Shown here in pieces: positions 8,213 to 15,698 of a DNA stretch of 19,910 nucleotides; position 1 is the first letter of the stretch, and each line of letters starts with the position of its first letter. This DNA comes from a bacterium (lineage in GTDB: Bacteria > SM23-31 > JAUVVT01). The notes below the pieces were generated by a model. The model was not told where the DNA came from, ran no database searches, and was given only the letters and a program-made list of their open reading frames with translations. The stretch is taken from contig JAUWXV010000044.1 of assembly GCA_030616165.1 (NCBI GenBank), positions 1-19,910 of the forward strand, read 5' to 3'. The position numbers were made by a program, and so were the translations under genes.

Positions 8213-8788
8213 ATGAATAACAAAAAAAGCTTTTTTATTTTAAAAATAATTATTTTAATTTTCTTTTGTTTTTTTATTTTTTCTTGTTCTTATACAATTT
8301 ATGTCCAACCACATGTTTCACCTGTATCAACCAAAAAAATTGTAGGAGATGAGGCAGGAGTATATATTTCTCCTCTTGATTTGTCAAGTATTCATACACA
8401 TAGTTCATTTTTTGGTGGCAATATTAGAGTACCATTGGGCACACCTTTAAAAGATTGTGCTCAAGAAGCATTTGCTCCTTTTTTTAAACGTGTATTTTTC
8501 ATAGGGATAAAAGATTTTACAGCTGCTCAATATATTATAGAAGTTTCTTTAGCTAACTATGAAGTTACTGGAGGTTTAGACACTCATCTTACAATTATGT
8601 GTTCTATAAGTACTTCTGGAAGAAAAATATTTGCTGGTGATTTTATTGGTGATGGTAGTGGTACCGCTGCTGCGGGTTTACTTGGTGCAGCATTAGCAAG
8701 AGAACAAATTAGAAAATCTACTGAAGAAGCATTTGTAGATGCATTTAGCAAAGCTCAAACTAAATTTAATGAATCATTATCGGAATAG
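8213..8788 (+). CDS. Putative outer-membrane lipoprotein of unknown function
   Basis: A 191-residue protein with a lipoprotein signal: MNNKK, a long hydrophobic stretch, then FIFSC at about residues 21-25. The Cys would be lipidated, and Ser at +2 favours the outer membrane. The mature part (VYISPLD..., then EAFAPFFKRVF, a region rich in strands, and a Gly/Ala-rich stretch near residues 146-160 before a helical end) recalls small YajG- or LptE-like lipoproteins, but I cannot assign a family. AAGGAG lies 10 nt before the ATG. All 12 Lys codons are AAA, Gln is always CAA and Glu is nearly always GAA, whereas the neighbours use AAG, CAG and GAG freely. That suggests a different origin or recent arrival. 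It has no obvious functional link to the genes around it. Confidence 0.7.
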   Translation: MNNKKSFFILKIIILIFFCFFIFSCSYTIYVQPHVSPVSTKKIVGDEAGVYISPLDLSSIHTHSSFFGGNIRVPLGTPLKDCAQEAFAPFFKRVFFIGIKDFTAAQYIIEVSLANYEVTGGLDTHLTIMCSISTSGRKIFAGDFIGDGSGTAAAGLLGAALAREQIRKSTEEAFVDAFSKAQTKFNESLSE

Positions 8789-8872
8789 AATATTAATAAT
8801 TTAATCAAAAATATGCTAAAGCTCTCTTAGATAATATTGTTCTTTAATACACATTATTGTATAAATAACAAT

Positions 8873-9958
8873 ATGGATAAGGAAAAGATAAAAGAGACAG
8901 CACTTTATGATGTGCATTTGAAATCTGGTGCAAAGATAATAGAGTTTGCAGGGTATATGATGCCGATTAGTTATCGAGGGATAATAGCAGAACATTTAAA
9001 GGTCCGCAGTTCTGTTGGGATTTTTGACGTTTCACATATGGGGGAGATAGAATTTAAGGGGGAGAATGCTCTTGAGATGGTTCAAAGAATTACTATAAAT
9101 GATGCCTCAAGGCTAAAAGAATATCAGGCTCAGTATTCTGCAATGTGCTATCGGGATGGTGGTATTGTGGATGACCTTCTTGTATATAGATTTCCGAATA
9201 AGTATTTAATGGTCGTAAATGCTTCTAACAGGGAAAAGGGCTATAAATGGATAATCGAAAATAAAATGGATGGTGTCGAAATTGATGATGTAAGTGATTC
9301 TATAACTTTAATAGCAGTTCAGGGACCTAATTCTATAAAAACACTTCAGAAGTTAACCGAGATTAATCTTGAAAAGATAAAATATTACCATTTTGCTGAA
9401 TCTTTTTTAGCCGGGAGTAACGTTGTTATATCAAGGACTGGATATACAGGGGAGATTGGATTTGAGATTTTTGTTTCCATCGAAGATTCAGAATATATCT
9501 GGGATAAAGTTATGGAAGCGGGGAAAGAATTCGATATTGAGCCGATAGGACTTGGAGCAAGGGATTCATTAAGGCTTGAAAAGAAATATTGTCTTTATGG
9601 AAATGATATTACAGAAAAAACAAATCCATTGGAGGCTGGATTAGGATGGATTACTAAATTTGAAAAAGGGGATTTTATCGGCAGAGACGTATTGATAAAA
9701 ATAAAAAGAGAGGGTATCAAAAGAAAACTTATTGGGTATGCGGTAGTAGAAAAAGCCTTTCCCAGAAAGGGATATAAACTTTTTAAAAATGGTGAATTTA
9801 TCGGGGAGACAACAAGCGGGATATTTTCACCTTCTATTCAAAAAGGAATAGGAATGGGATATGTTAAAAAAGAGTTTTCTGAAGTTGGTTGTTCATTTGA
9901 TGTTATTATAAGGGGGAAAAATGTAAAAGCGGAAGTAGTTAAAACACCTTTTATTTAA
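8873..9958 (+). CDS. gcvT: Aminomethyltransferase (glycine cleavage system T protein)
   Basis: GcvT takes the aminomethyl group from lipoyl-GcvH, releases ammonia and forms 5,10-methylene-tetrahydrofolate. The 361 residues fit the family. Motifs: LYDVHLKSGAKIIEFAGYMMP at the N-terminus, GIFDVSHMGEIEFKG, GGIVDDLLVYRF with the catalytic Asp at ~100-101, QGPNS, RTGYTGEIGFEIF, GLGARDSLRLEKKYCLYG with the conserved Arg, and NPLEAGLGW. The C-terminal barrel ends in GETTSGIFSPS and GMGYV. I chose ATG 8873 because it starts where the family starts; the frame extends to TTG 8837 but that adds 12 unconserved residues. No Shine-Dalgarno site is visible. The partners gcvH, gcvP and lpd are absent from the window. 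The motif set separates it from the YgfZ group of folate-binding paralogues. Confidence 0.95.
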   Translation: MDKEKIKETALYDVHLKSGAKIIEFAGYMMPISYRGIIAEHLKVRSSVGIFDVSHMGEIEFKGENALEMVQRITINDASRLKEYQAQYSAMCYRDGGIVDDLLVYRFPNKYLMVVNASNREKGYKWIIENKMDGVEIDDVSDSITLIAVQGPNSIKTLQKLTEINLEKIKYYHFAESFLAGSNVVISRTGYTGEIGFEIFVSIEDSEYIWDKVMEAGKEFDIEPIGLGARDSLRLEKKYCLYGNDITEKTNPLEAGLGWITKFEKGDFIGRDVLIKIKREGIKRKLIGYAVVEKAFPRKGYKLFKNGEFIGETTSGIFSPSIQKGIGMGYVKKEFSEVGCSFDVIIRGKNVKAEVVKTPFI

Positions 9959-9962
9959 GAAA

Positions 9963-10146
9963 TAGCTGTTAGCTTTTAGCTATTAGCCGTTAGCTGTTAA
10001 AAAATGAAACTCATCATTTGGAGGGGTGCATTCTGCAAGATTTTAAAAATTTGAGAGTTTGGAAGAAAAGCCACGAATTGACTGTCGTATTTATCTAAAA
10101 GTTAATAACTAAAAGCCAACAGCCAATAACTGATAGCCAATAGCAG
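9963..10146. mobile_element. Decayed element with TAGC-rich inverted arms around a four-helix-bundle gene remnant
   Basis: The left arm (9963-10000) is a run of TAGCTGT / TAGCTAT-like units. The right arm (10101-10146) contains complementary units such as AGCCAACAGCC and TGATAGCCAATAGC, so the two form an imperfect inverted pair. Between them lie GGAGGGG (10020-10025) and the beginning of an S23-type four-helix-bundle gene. Genes of this family are, to my knowledge, often flanked by such GCTATTAGC-type simple repeats. Here the body of the gene is missing, consistent with internal deletion. Confidence 0.6.
10033..10098 (+). pseudogene. Remnant of a four-helix-bundle (S23 / 23S rRNA intervening-sequence) protein gene
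   Basis: Read from CTG 10033, the frame gives QDFKNLRVWKKSHELTVV before a TAA at 10096. This is the characteristic N-terminus of the four-helix-bundle family (usual pattern: F-x-x-L-x-V-W-x-K-A/S-H-E-L-T). Intact members are about 115-125 residues, so only the first helix start is left. The expected ATG reads CTG, and a strong GGAGGGG sits 7 nt upstream, as though the start itself mutated. It cannot make a functional protein. Confidence 0.65.
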
Positions 10147-10212
10147 ACAAATGATAACTCTAATTTATTAATAATTTGAATAAAAAAATTTTATAATTTA
10201 AAGTAAAAATAA

Positions 10213-12429
10213 ATGCGCAGGTTAAAAAACAGAAAAAAAGGGAAGAATAGAAAGATTGTTGGAATTATTGTTCTTGCTATTTCTATTTTGCTTATTTTGG
10301 GTGTGATTACTGGTGAAAAATATCTTTCGGAAATAGGTAATTATATACACAAGTATTTTTTAGGCTATACTTTTGGATATTCGGTACTTTTTATTCCTGT
10401 GATATTACTTTGTTTTGGTTGGTATATTTTTTTCAAGAAGAGTATTTCCTCGCTTTTCAAATTTTCATTATACTTGCTTATTCTGATGGTGCTAATTTCA
10501 TTCAGTTTGTCTTTTTTGAATAGTATGTTAAATGGGAAATTTGGTGATGCACTTAATTTGGGTGGTTTAGCAGGTTTATTTCTTGCTGATAAATCTAGAG
10601 AATTTTTAGGAAACTTCGGTACTATAATTGTTTTAATTACTGCATACTTAATTTTTATTTTCTCTTTGTTTGATATCGAAATCGGAGAAAAGTATCGTTC
10701 AGTTGAAGATAAAATCAAGAGATTATATGGAAGTGTAAAAAGAGTTATTGAGAGAAAATATTTTAGAAAGAGAAAAATATTAAAATGGAAAAAGAAAGAA
10801 AGAAAAGAATATAATTCATTAAAAGAAGAGAAAACAGCAATAGAAAGTGCTCAGAAAAAAGAAGATGTTAAAAAAGAAAAAGAAGAACCGTCAATAGTTT
10901 TTGGTGAGACAGAAGAAGTTAAAAAGGGATTAGTTCCAAAAAGTGTGAAAATGGAACCCGGAGATTATGTTTTTCCCCCTATCGACCTTCTTGATTATCC
11001 TCCTGATATTTTTAAAGAGATATCTCAGGAAGAACTGATGAAAAATGCAGAAAAAATCGAGACTACTCTTTCGGATTTTGGAGTTGGAGCAAAAGTGGTA
11101 AATGTAACCCCGGGACCGGTAATTACACTATACGAAGTTTCACCTGCACCGGGAGTTAAAATAAGTAAAATTGCCAGCCTATCCGATGATTTAGCACTTG
11201 CCATGCGGGCTAAGGGGATAAGAATTATTGCCCCAATACCAGGGAAAGCTGCTGTGGGAATTGAAATCCCTAATAAAAAGCCCTCCACTGTATATCTCAG
11301 GGGACTAATAAGTTCTGAGAAATTCAAAAAGTTTAAATCAAAGCTTGCGATTGCATTAGGTAAAACTATTGAAGGTGATGTTTATATAACCGGCCTTGCA
11401 AAGATGCCGCATCTTCTCATTGCTGGTTCTACTGGTACAGGGAAAAGTGTTGGGATTAATACGATTATAGCAAATATTTTATATCGTGCTCTACCTGATG
11501 AAGTGCAGTTTGCCCTTATTGACCCTAAGAAACTCGAATTATCGGTTTACAAAAAGTTGATAAATCATCATCTTTTAACAGTAGAAGGTATTGATGAAGA
11601 TGTAATTACTGATGCTAACAATGCTGTGATTCTGCTTCGGTGTCTTGAAAAAGAGATGGAGAAAAGATATACACTTTTAGCGAAAACAAGTGTGAGGAAT
11701 ATCGAAGATTTTAATCGAAAGGTTTCTGACAGTAAGGATGCTGAATTTTCAGAATGGGGGAAACTGAGTTATATTGTTGTTATTATTGACGAGTTAGCGG
11801 ACATTATGATAACTGCTGGAAGAGAGATAGAAGAATCCGTATCTCGCCTTGCACAGATGTCGAGGGCGGTTGGAATTCATCTTATAATTGCTACTCAAAG
11901 ACCCTCTGTGGATGTATTAACCGGCGTGATAAAGGCAAATTTTTCTGCAAGAATAGCCTATCAGGTAGCAACAAAAGTAGATTCCAGAACTATTCTTGAT
12001 GCGAATGGTGCAGAGCAACTGCTTGGGAAAGGGGATATGCTTTTTTTACCAACCGGGGAGCCCAAGCCAATAAGACTCCAGAATGCCTTTATATCGACAG
12101 AGGAGATTGAAAAAATTGTAAATCATATTTCGAAGCAGCCAAAATTTGAAAAAGAAAAGTTATCTTTGAAGGGGGAAGATTTCGGGTTTAAAACCGGAGA
12201 ATTATATAGCAGTGGTAAAGACCCACTTTTTAATGAAGCCAGAAGACTTGTGATAATACATCAACAAGGCTCCATTTCACTTCTGCAGAGAAGATTAAAA
12301 ATCGGATATTCCAGAGCAGCAAGGCTTATCGATCAACTGGAGCAGGAGGGTATTGTGGGTCCGTTTGATGGTAGTAAAGCAAGAAAAGTCCTATATGATG
12401 AAAATGCTCTGGATTCTTTTAACGATTAA
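10213..12429 (+). CDS. ftsK: DNA translocase FtsK/SpoIIIE
   Basis: A septal, ATP-driven DNA pump that clears and orients chromosomes at division. The protein has 738 residues. Four membrane helices lie at about 15-34, 54-73, 80-102 and 134-156. A short Lys/Glu-rich linker (~165-245) follows, much shorter than the E. coli linker. The motor has Walker A GSTGTGKS at 405-412 and Walker B VVIIDELAD around 522-530, plus RLAQMSRAVGIHLIIATQRP and SRTILD. The C-terminal gamma winged helix (~672-735, EARRLVIIHQQGSISLLQRR...RAARLIDQLE) reads polar DNA motifs in known members. The ATG at 10213 has no Shine-Dalgarno site. lolA follows, as in many proteobacteria. Confidence 0.97.
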   Translation: MRRLKNRKKGKNRKIVGIIVLAISILLILGVITGEKYLSEIGNYIHKYFLGYTFGYSVLFIPVILLCFGWYIFFKKSISSLFKFSLYLLILMVLISFSLSFLNSMLNGKFGDALNLGGLAGLFLADKSREFLGNFGTIIVLITAYLIFIFSLFDIEIGEKYRSVEDKIKRLYGSVKRVIERKYFRKRKILKWKKKERKEYNSLKEEKTAIESAQKKEDVKKEKEEPSIVFGETEEVKKGLVPKSVKMEPGDYVFPPIDLLDYPPDIFKEISQEELMKNAEKIETTLSDFGVGAKVVNVTPGPVITLYEVSPAPGVKISKIASLSDDLALAMRAKGIRIIAPIPGKAAVGIEIPNKKPSTVYLRGLISSEKFKKFKSKLAIALGKTIEGDVYITGLAKMPHLLIAGSTGTGKSVGINTIIANILYRALPDEVQFALIDPKKLELSVYKKLINHHLLTVEGIDEDVITDANNAVILLRCLEKEMEKRYTLLAKTSVRNIEDFNRKVSDSKDAEFSEWGKLSYIVVIIDELADIMITAGREIEESVSRLAQMSRAVGIHLIIATQRPSVDVLTGVIKANFSARIAYQVATKVDSRTILDANGAEQLLGKGDMLFLPTGEPKPIRLQNAFISTEEIEKIVNHISKQPKFEKEKLSLKGEDFGFKTGELYSSGKDPLFNEARRLVIIHQQGSISLLQRRLKIGYSRAARLIDQLEQEGIVGPFDGSKARKVLYDENALDSFND

Positions 12430-12483
12430 TCTTATTAAGATGTAAACACCTTGACAAAACAGTACATTGCAAAAATTTTATCC

Positions 12484-12510
12484 TTGAGTTTTCTAATTTG
12501 TTTGTATAAA
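12484..12510 (+). promoter_or_regulatory. Weak candidate promoter before lolA
   Basis: TTGAGT (12484-12489) and TATAAA (12505-12510) are only 15 nt apart. A perfect TTGACA also occurs at 12451-12456 but lacks a convincing -10. Either could drive lolA from the 100-nt gap after ftsK. Both are tentative. Confidence 0.25.
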
Positions 12511-12530
12511 TTTAAGATTTGTTCATTATC

Positions 12531-13181
12531 ATGACGATGAAAAAGTTAAAAATAGCGTTAATTTTTATATTTATTATTTTTGTTTTTGATTATTCGTTCG
12601 GGGAGGATGCCGATGATGTGATAAAGAATGTTCAAAAAAGATATAAATCTGCAAAGGATATTATTATTGATTTTAATCGAGTGTTTATCTGGAGTTTGTC
12701 CACAAATCTTGATACCCTTGTTGGAAAGATATATATAATGGGGGATAATTATCTTAAGTATGAGACCAATGAACAAATATTTATCACAGACGGGAGATAT
12801 GTGTGGAGTTATTCATCACTAACCAATCAGACCATAATTGATATTTTTAAATCTGATGAAGATGAAGTACTGCCTATAGAGTTGATATTCAATTTTGACA
12901 AAAGATATGATTCAAGACTTATTGAACGGGAAAATGTTGAAGGTGTAAACTGCTATGTTTTGGAAGGAATCCCGAAAAATGAGAACCTGGAGATAAAATC
13001 TCTTAAGATTTGGATTGAGCCAAAAAAATGGGTTACTAAAAAGATAGAATATGTTAACCTGAATGACAACATTATCGTGTATAATATTTTAAATGTAAAA
13101 TTTAATAATAAATTAAAAAGGGATTTTTTTAAATTTGAATCTCCTAAGGGAGCAGAGATAATTGATTTAAGAAATCAGTAG
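12531..13181 (+). CDS. lolA: Outer-membrane lipoprotein carrier protein LolA
   Basis: A periplasmic chaperone that ferries lipoproteins from the inner-membrane LolCDE complex to the outer membrane. The mature part has the LolA order: an N-terminal helix (DDVIKNVQKRYKSAKDI), strands with the signature F-x-Q/R...G-x-I/L-Y (FNRVFIWS...LVGKIYIMGDNYLKYE), FITDGRYVWSY, then the second half with LKIWIEPKKWVTKKIEYVN and a final FKFESPKGAEIID. The first ~22 residues form a signal peptide cleaved near SFG-ED. The open frame reaches a TTG at 12519; ATG 12531 or 12537 fits a signal peptide better (216 or 214 residues). No Shine-Dalgarno site is clear. Its presence supports a diderm cell and gives a route for the lipoprotein at 8213-8788. 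ftsK directly upstream is a recurrent neighbour. Confidence 0.87.
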   Translation: MTMKKLKIALIFIFIIFVFDYSFGEDADDVIKNVQKRYKSAKDIIIDFNRVFIWSLSTNLDTLVGKIYIMGDNYLKYETNEQIFITDGRYVWSYSSLTNQTIIDIFKSDEDEVLPIELIFNFDKRYDSRLIERENVEGVNCYVLEGIPKNENLEIKSLKIWIEPKKWVTKKIEYVNLNDNIIVYNILNVKFNNKLKRDFFKFESPKGAEIIDLRNQ

Positions 13182-13255
13182 GTCTCATTATATTGAGCCC
13201 ATATAATAATTTGAAAAGATTATTAAAATAAAAAATCAGTGGTTTATTTTTAAAT

Positions 13256-14275
13256 ATGAAAAAAAGATATATAATTGGAATTATTCTAAGTATTATTTTT
13301 ACTTATCTTGCATTCAGGAATGTGGATTTAGTGATTTTTTTTAGAGTCTTTAAGAGTATAAAATATGGATATGCGGTGCCTATTGTTTTTTGTACGATGG
13401 GAGGATTTGTTTTTCGTGCCATTCGATGGAAATATTTTATTAAACCAGTAAAGGTAATCAATATAAGTAGATTGTTTTCTTCGGTTATGATAGGTTTTAT
13501 GGCGAATAATATACTTCCAGTGAGGCTTGGAGAGATAGTGAGAGCATATTCAATCGGTAAAATGGAAAATATTTCAAAGAGTTCTGCTTTTGCTACAGTG
13601 GTTATCGAGAGGGTGTTAGATGTCTTTTTTATGTTATTTTTGTTTTTGTTATTACTCTTTTTATTTCCTCTTGTTAATTTCCCGGAGGAATTAGTGAAAG
13701 GTACTTATTATATCCTTATTTTATTCCTTTTTGTTCTGATATTTTTACTATTTATTATGCGGAAAAGGGATTTTGTTTTGAATTTAATTGAAAAAATTTT
13801 GAGTTCATTCCCTGAAAAAATATCCAAAAGTATTCAAAGGGTGGTCGATTCATTTATCAAAGGGCTTGATTTTTTTCGTAATACTCACCATTTTATCCTC
13901 ATAATTTTCCTTACTGTATTGATGTGGTTACTTTATATGGGCAGTTATTATTTTGCATTTATGGCTTTTGATTTTTTTAATGGAAGTTATCATGCATTTT
14001 TGTTGGATGGAGTTGTCCTTCTTGTATTAGGCAGTATAGGATTGATGATTCCTTCAGCTCCGGGGGCTATTGGAACTTTTCACTATTTCTGTATCTTAGG
14101 TTTATCTATTGTAGGTTTAACAGATAAAAATCAGAATGCCTCTTACGCTGTTTTTATTCATGGCATAAATTATATATCTATAACTTTAGTTGGATTTATA
14201 TTTTTTTTAAAAGAAAATATGCGTCTTTCCGAAATGGGTTTGGAAGATGAAAAATCCTGTGAGAAGAATGATTAG
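13256..14275 (+). CDS. Flippase-like integral membrane protein (LPG_synthase_TM / UPF0104 family)
   Basis: A 339-residue polytopic inner-membrane protein with about eight hydrophobic helices. It carries the family marks: FRAIRWKYF (~54-62), NNILPVRLGEIVRAYSIG (~83-100), VVIERVLDVFF (~115-125), and SAPGAIGTFHYF around residue 265-276. The family is related to the membrane domain of lysylphosphatidylglycerol synthase (MprF) and to archaeal AglD. MprF's soluble aminoacyl-transferase domain is absent, so lipid flipping or a glycan/lipid role is possible but unproven. The ATG has no strong Shine-Dalgarno site. The 3' end overlaps ispE, implying translation coupling. Confidence 0.85.
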   Translation: MKKRYIIGIILSIIFTYLAFRNVDLVIFFRVFKSIKYGYAVPIVFCTMGGFVFRAIRWKYFIKPVKVINISRLFSSVMIGFMANNILPVRLGEIVRAYSIGKMENISKSSAFATVVIERVLDVFFMLFLFLLLLFLFPLVNFPEELVKGTYYILILFLFVLIFLLFIMRKRDFVLNLIEKILSSFPEKISKSIQRVVDSFIKGLDFFRNTHHFILIIFLTVLMWLLYMGSYYFAFMAFDFFNGSYHAFLLDGVVLLVLGSIGLMIPSAPGAIGTFHYFCILGLSIVGLTDKNQNASYAVFIHGINYISITLVGFIFFLKENMRLSEMGLEDEKSCEKND

Positions 14276-15131
14276 CATTAGAGCATATGCTAAGATAAAT
14301 TTGGGTTTGTTCATTAAAGAGAGGCGCAGCGACGGTTTTCATGAGATTGAAACTATCCTTCTTCCAATCAAATTATATGATAAAATAAACATTGAAAAGT
14401 CATTAAAAGGTACAATAATTGAATGCAGTGATCCATCTGTTCCTGTCCACAATAAAAATCTAACATATATTGCATTTCAGAAATTAAGAGAAAGGTACCC
14501 TTCAAAAATAAAAGAAGGCATAAAGATATATATAGAAAAAAACATACCAGTTGGGGCGGGACTTGGTGGTGGAAGTAGTGATGCTGCAGCTGTTTTATTG
14601 GGCGTTCGGAATTTATGGAATGTAGGTGTTTCTGATAAGATATTAAAAATGATAGCGAGCCAGTTAGGTTCTGATGTTCCATTTTTTATTGGCTGTAAGC
14701 CCGCTTTAGCAAAGGGAAGAGGAGAAATTTTAAAAGAGATTGATTATAACATTAAAAGATGGATTCTTTTAATTTATCCAGATTTAAATATATCGACATC
14801 ATGGGCTTATAAGAATTTCAATTTTATCTTGACAAATAGAGTAAAAAATATTAATTTAGAATATTTAATAAAAAAAAATTTTTTAAAATTTAGAAATTTA
14901 ATATTCAACGATTTGGAAATCCCGGTTTTTTCAAAATATCCTCAGTTAAGAGAAATTAAGGAGAATTTGTATAAATCTGGTGCCGAATTTGCGCTAATGA
15001 GCGGCAGTGGTTCATGTTTATACGGTTTATTTAAAGATAAAAATAGAGCAGAAAAGGCTTTAAAAAAATTTAAAAAATTTGGAAATGTTTATCTCACCCG
15101 ACAGGTTTTAACTCAGAAGATTTTTGAATAA
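14268..15131 (+). CDS. ispE: 4-diphosphocytidyl-2-C-methyl-D-erythritol kinase
   Basis: A GHMP-family kinase that phosphorylates CDP-methylerythritol in the MEP pathway to isoprenoid precursors. From ATG 14268 it is 287 residues, the usual length, and begins MISIRAYAKINLGL, the normal N-terminus with the Lys-Asn substrate pair. The ATP-binding glycine loop is PVGAGLGGGSSDAAA, the conserved GSDVPFF follows, and the C-terminal motif is LMSGSGSCLYGLF. Upstream in-frame starts exist at ATG 14247 and GTG 14259; the latter has GGAAG 12 nt away, so the exact start is uncertain. With 14268 the gene overlaps the upstream membrane protein by 8 nt. It is followed by spoVG, matching the order in Bacillus (there with purR and yabJ between) and related neighbourhoods. 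Confidence 0.94.
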   Translation: MISIRAYAKINLGLFIKERRSDGFHEIETILLPIKLYDKINIEKSLKGTIIECSDPSVPVHNKNLTYIAFQKLRERYPSKIKEGIKIYIEKNIPVGAGLGGGSSDAAAVLLGVRNLWNVGVSDKILKMIASQLGSDVPFFIGCKPALAKGRGEILKEIDYNIKRWILLIYPDLNISTSWAYKNFNFILTNRVKNINLEYLIKKNFLKFRNLIFNDLEIPVFSKYPQLREIKENLYKSGAEFALMSGSGSCLYGLFKDKNRAEKALKKFKKFGNVYLTRQVLTQKIFE

Positions 15132-15173
15132 TTTAAAATAAAGTTATATTAAAAGACAACATAGGAGATAGAT

Positions 15174-15446
15174 ATGGAAATAACAGAAGTAAACATTAAT
15201 CTTCGTGACGAAGAGAGACTAAAAGCATTTGCCAATATTACCTTTGATGATGTATTTGTGGTAAGGGGGTTAAAGGTAATAATGGGAAATAATGATCTTT
15301 TTGTTTGTATGCCCTCAAGAAAAATGAATGATGGAAGTTATCGGGATATAGCCCATCCTATAAGAAATGAATTTCGTATCAAACTGGAGGAAAAAATCCT
15401 AAAAGCATATAAAGAAGAATTATCCAAAGATGAATCAGAACATTAA
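15174..15446 (+). CDS. spoVG: SpoVG-family RNA/DNA-binding regulator
   Basis: A 90-residue protein. Diagnostic stretches: MEITEVNINL at the start, a central LKAFANITFDDVFVVRGLKVI, and FVCMPSRKMNDGSYRDIAHPI before a C-terminal helix. SpoVG is a site-specific nucleic-acid-binding protein first known from Bacillus sporulation but widespread in non-sporeformers, including Borrelia and several candidate phyla, so it does not imply sporulation here. The start is well supported by AGGAGA about 7 nt upstream of the ATG. It sits 42 nt after ispE and is followed by a strong hairpin, so it could close an operon that begins at 13256. Confidence 0.95.
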   Translation: MEITEVNINLRDEERLKAFANITFDDVFVVRGLKVIMGNNDLFVCMPSRKMNDGSYRDIAHPIRNEFRIKLEEKILKAYKEELSKDESEH

Positions 15447-15497
15447 AGTTTTTCCGTTCTGAATTAGTTAATTTAATATAATTTTTTAGTTTATCAA

Positions 15498-15540
15498 AAT
15501 AAGGTGAATCAGATTTTGATTCACCTTATTATTTTATTAT
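15498..15540 (+). terminator. Hairpin terminator after spoVG
   Basis: AATAAGGTGAATCA (15498-15511) pairs perfectly with TGATTCACCTTATT (15517-15530) around a 5-nt loop. ATTTTATTAT follows. The 14-bp stem and T-rich trailer fit an intrinsic terminator, though the T-run is broken by A. It separates spoVG from the tRNA gene. Confidence 0.7.
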
Positions 15541-15568
15541 TGATTTTACCAAAAAAATATGTTAATTT
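15540..15568 (+). promoter_or_regulatory. Possible promoter for tRNA-Gln and prs
   Basis: TTGATT (15540-15545) and TAATTT (15563-15568) are spaced by 17 nt. Initiation near 15575 would leave a ~29-nt leader before the tRNA. It lies just after the spoVG hairpin, where a new transcript would be needed. Confidence 0.35.
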
Positions 15569-15603
15569 AGAAATTCAAATTAATCAGTTATATGAACAGA
15601 GTA

Positions 15604-15675
15604 TGGGGCGTCGTCAAGTGGCAAGACACAGGATTTTGGTTCCTGCATTCGGAGGTTCGAATCCTCCCGCCCCAG
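15604..15675 (+). tRNA. tRNA-Gln (anticodon UUG)
   Basis: A full cloverleaf of 72 nt. The acceptor stem is TGGGGCG (15604-15610) with CGCCCCA (15668-15674) and discriminator G. The anticodon stem CAGGA/TCCTG encloses the loop TTTTGGT with anticodon TTG at 15636-15638. The T arm GGAGG-TTCGAAT-CCTCC is intact. CCA is not encoded. The first base U is typical of bacterial tRNA-Gln. Only 23 nt separate it from prs, so it may be processed from a shared transcript. Confidence 0.96.
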
Positions 15676-15698
15676 CGGATAAGATATAAAAAGTAAAA

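Noticed and set aside
8837-8872. TTG 8837 as the gcvT start
   Set aside because: It adds 12 residues with no family match; ATG 8873 starts at the conserved N-terminus.
9963-10000. TAGC-type tandem units as a possible CRISPR array
   Set aside because: The units are about 7 nt with no spacers of constant length, and they are inverted on the other side of a gene remnant.
15174-15446. SpoVG as evidence of a spore former
   Set aside because: The family is widespread in non-sporulating bacteria and no other sporulation gene is present; LolA points to a diderm.
15504-15689. A 61-codon open frame spanning the spoVG hairpin and the tRNA gene
   Set aside because: It runs through a perfect hairpin and an intact tRNA, and its product resembles nothing.
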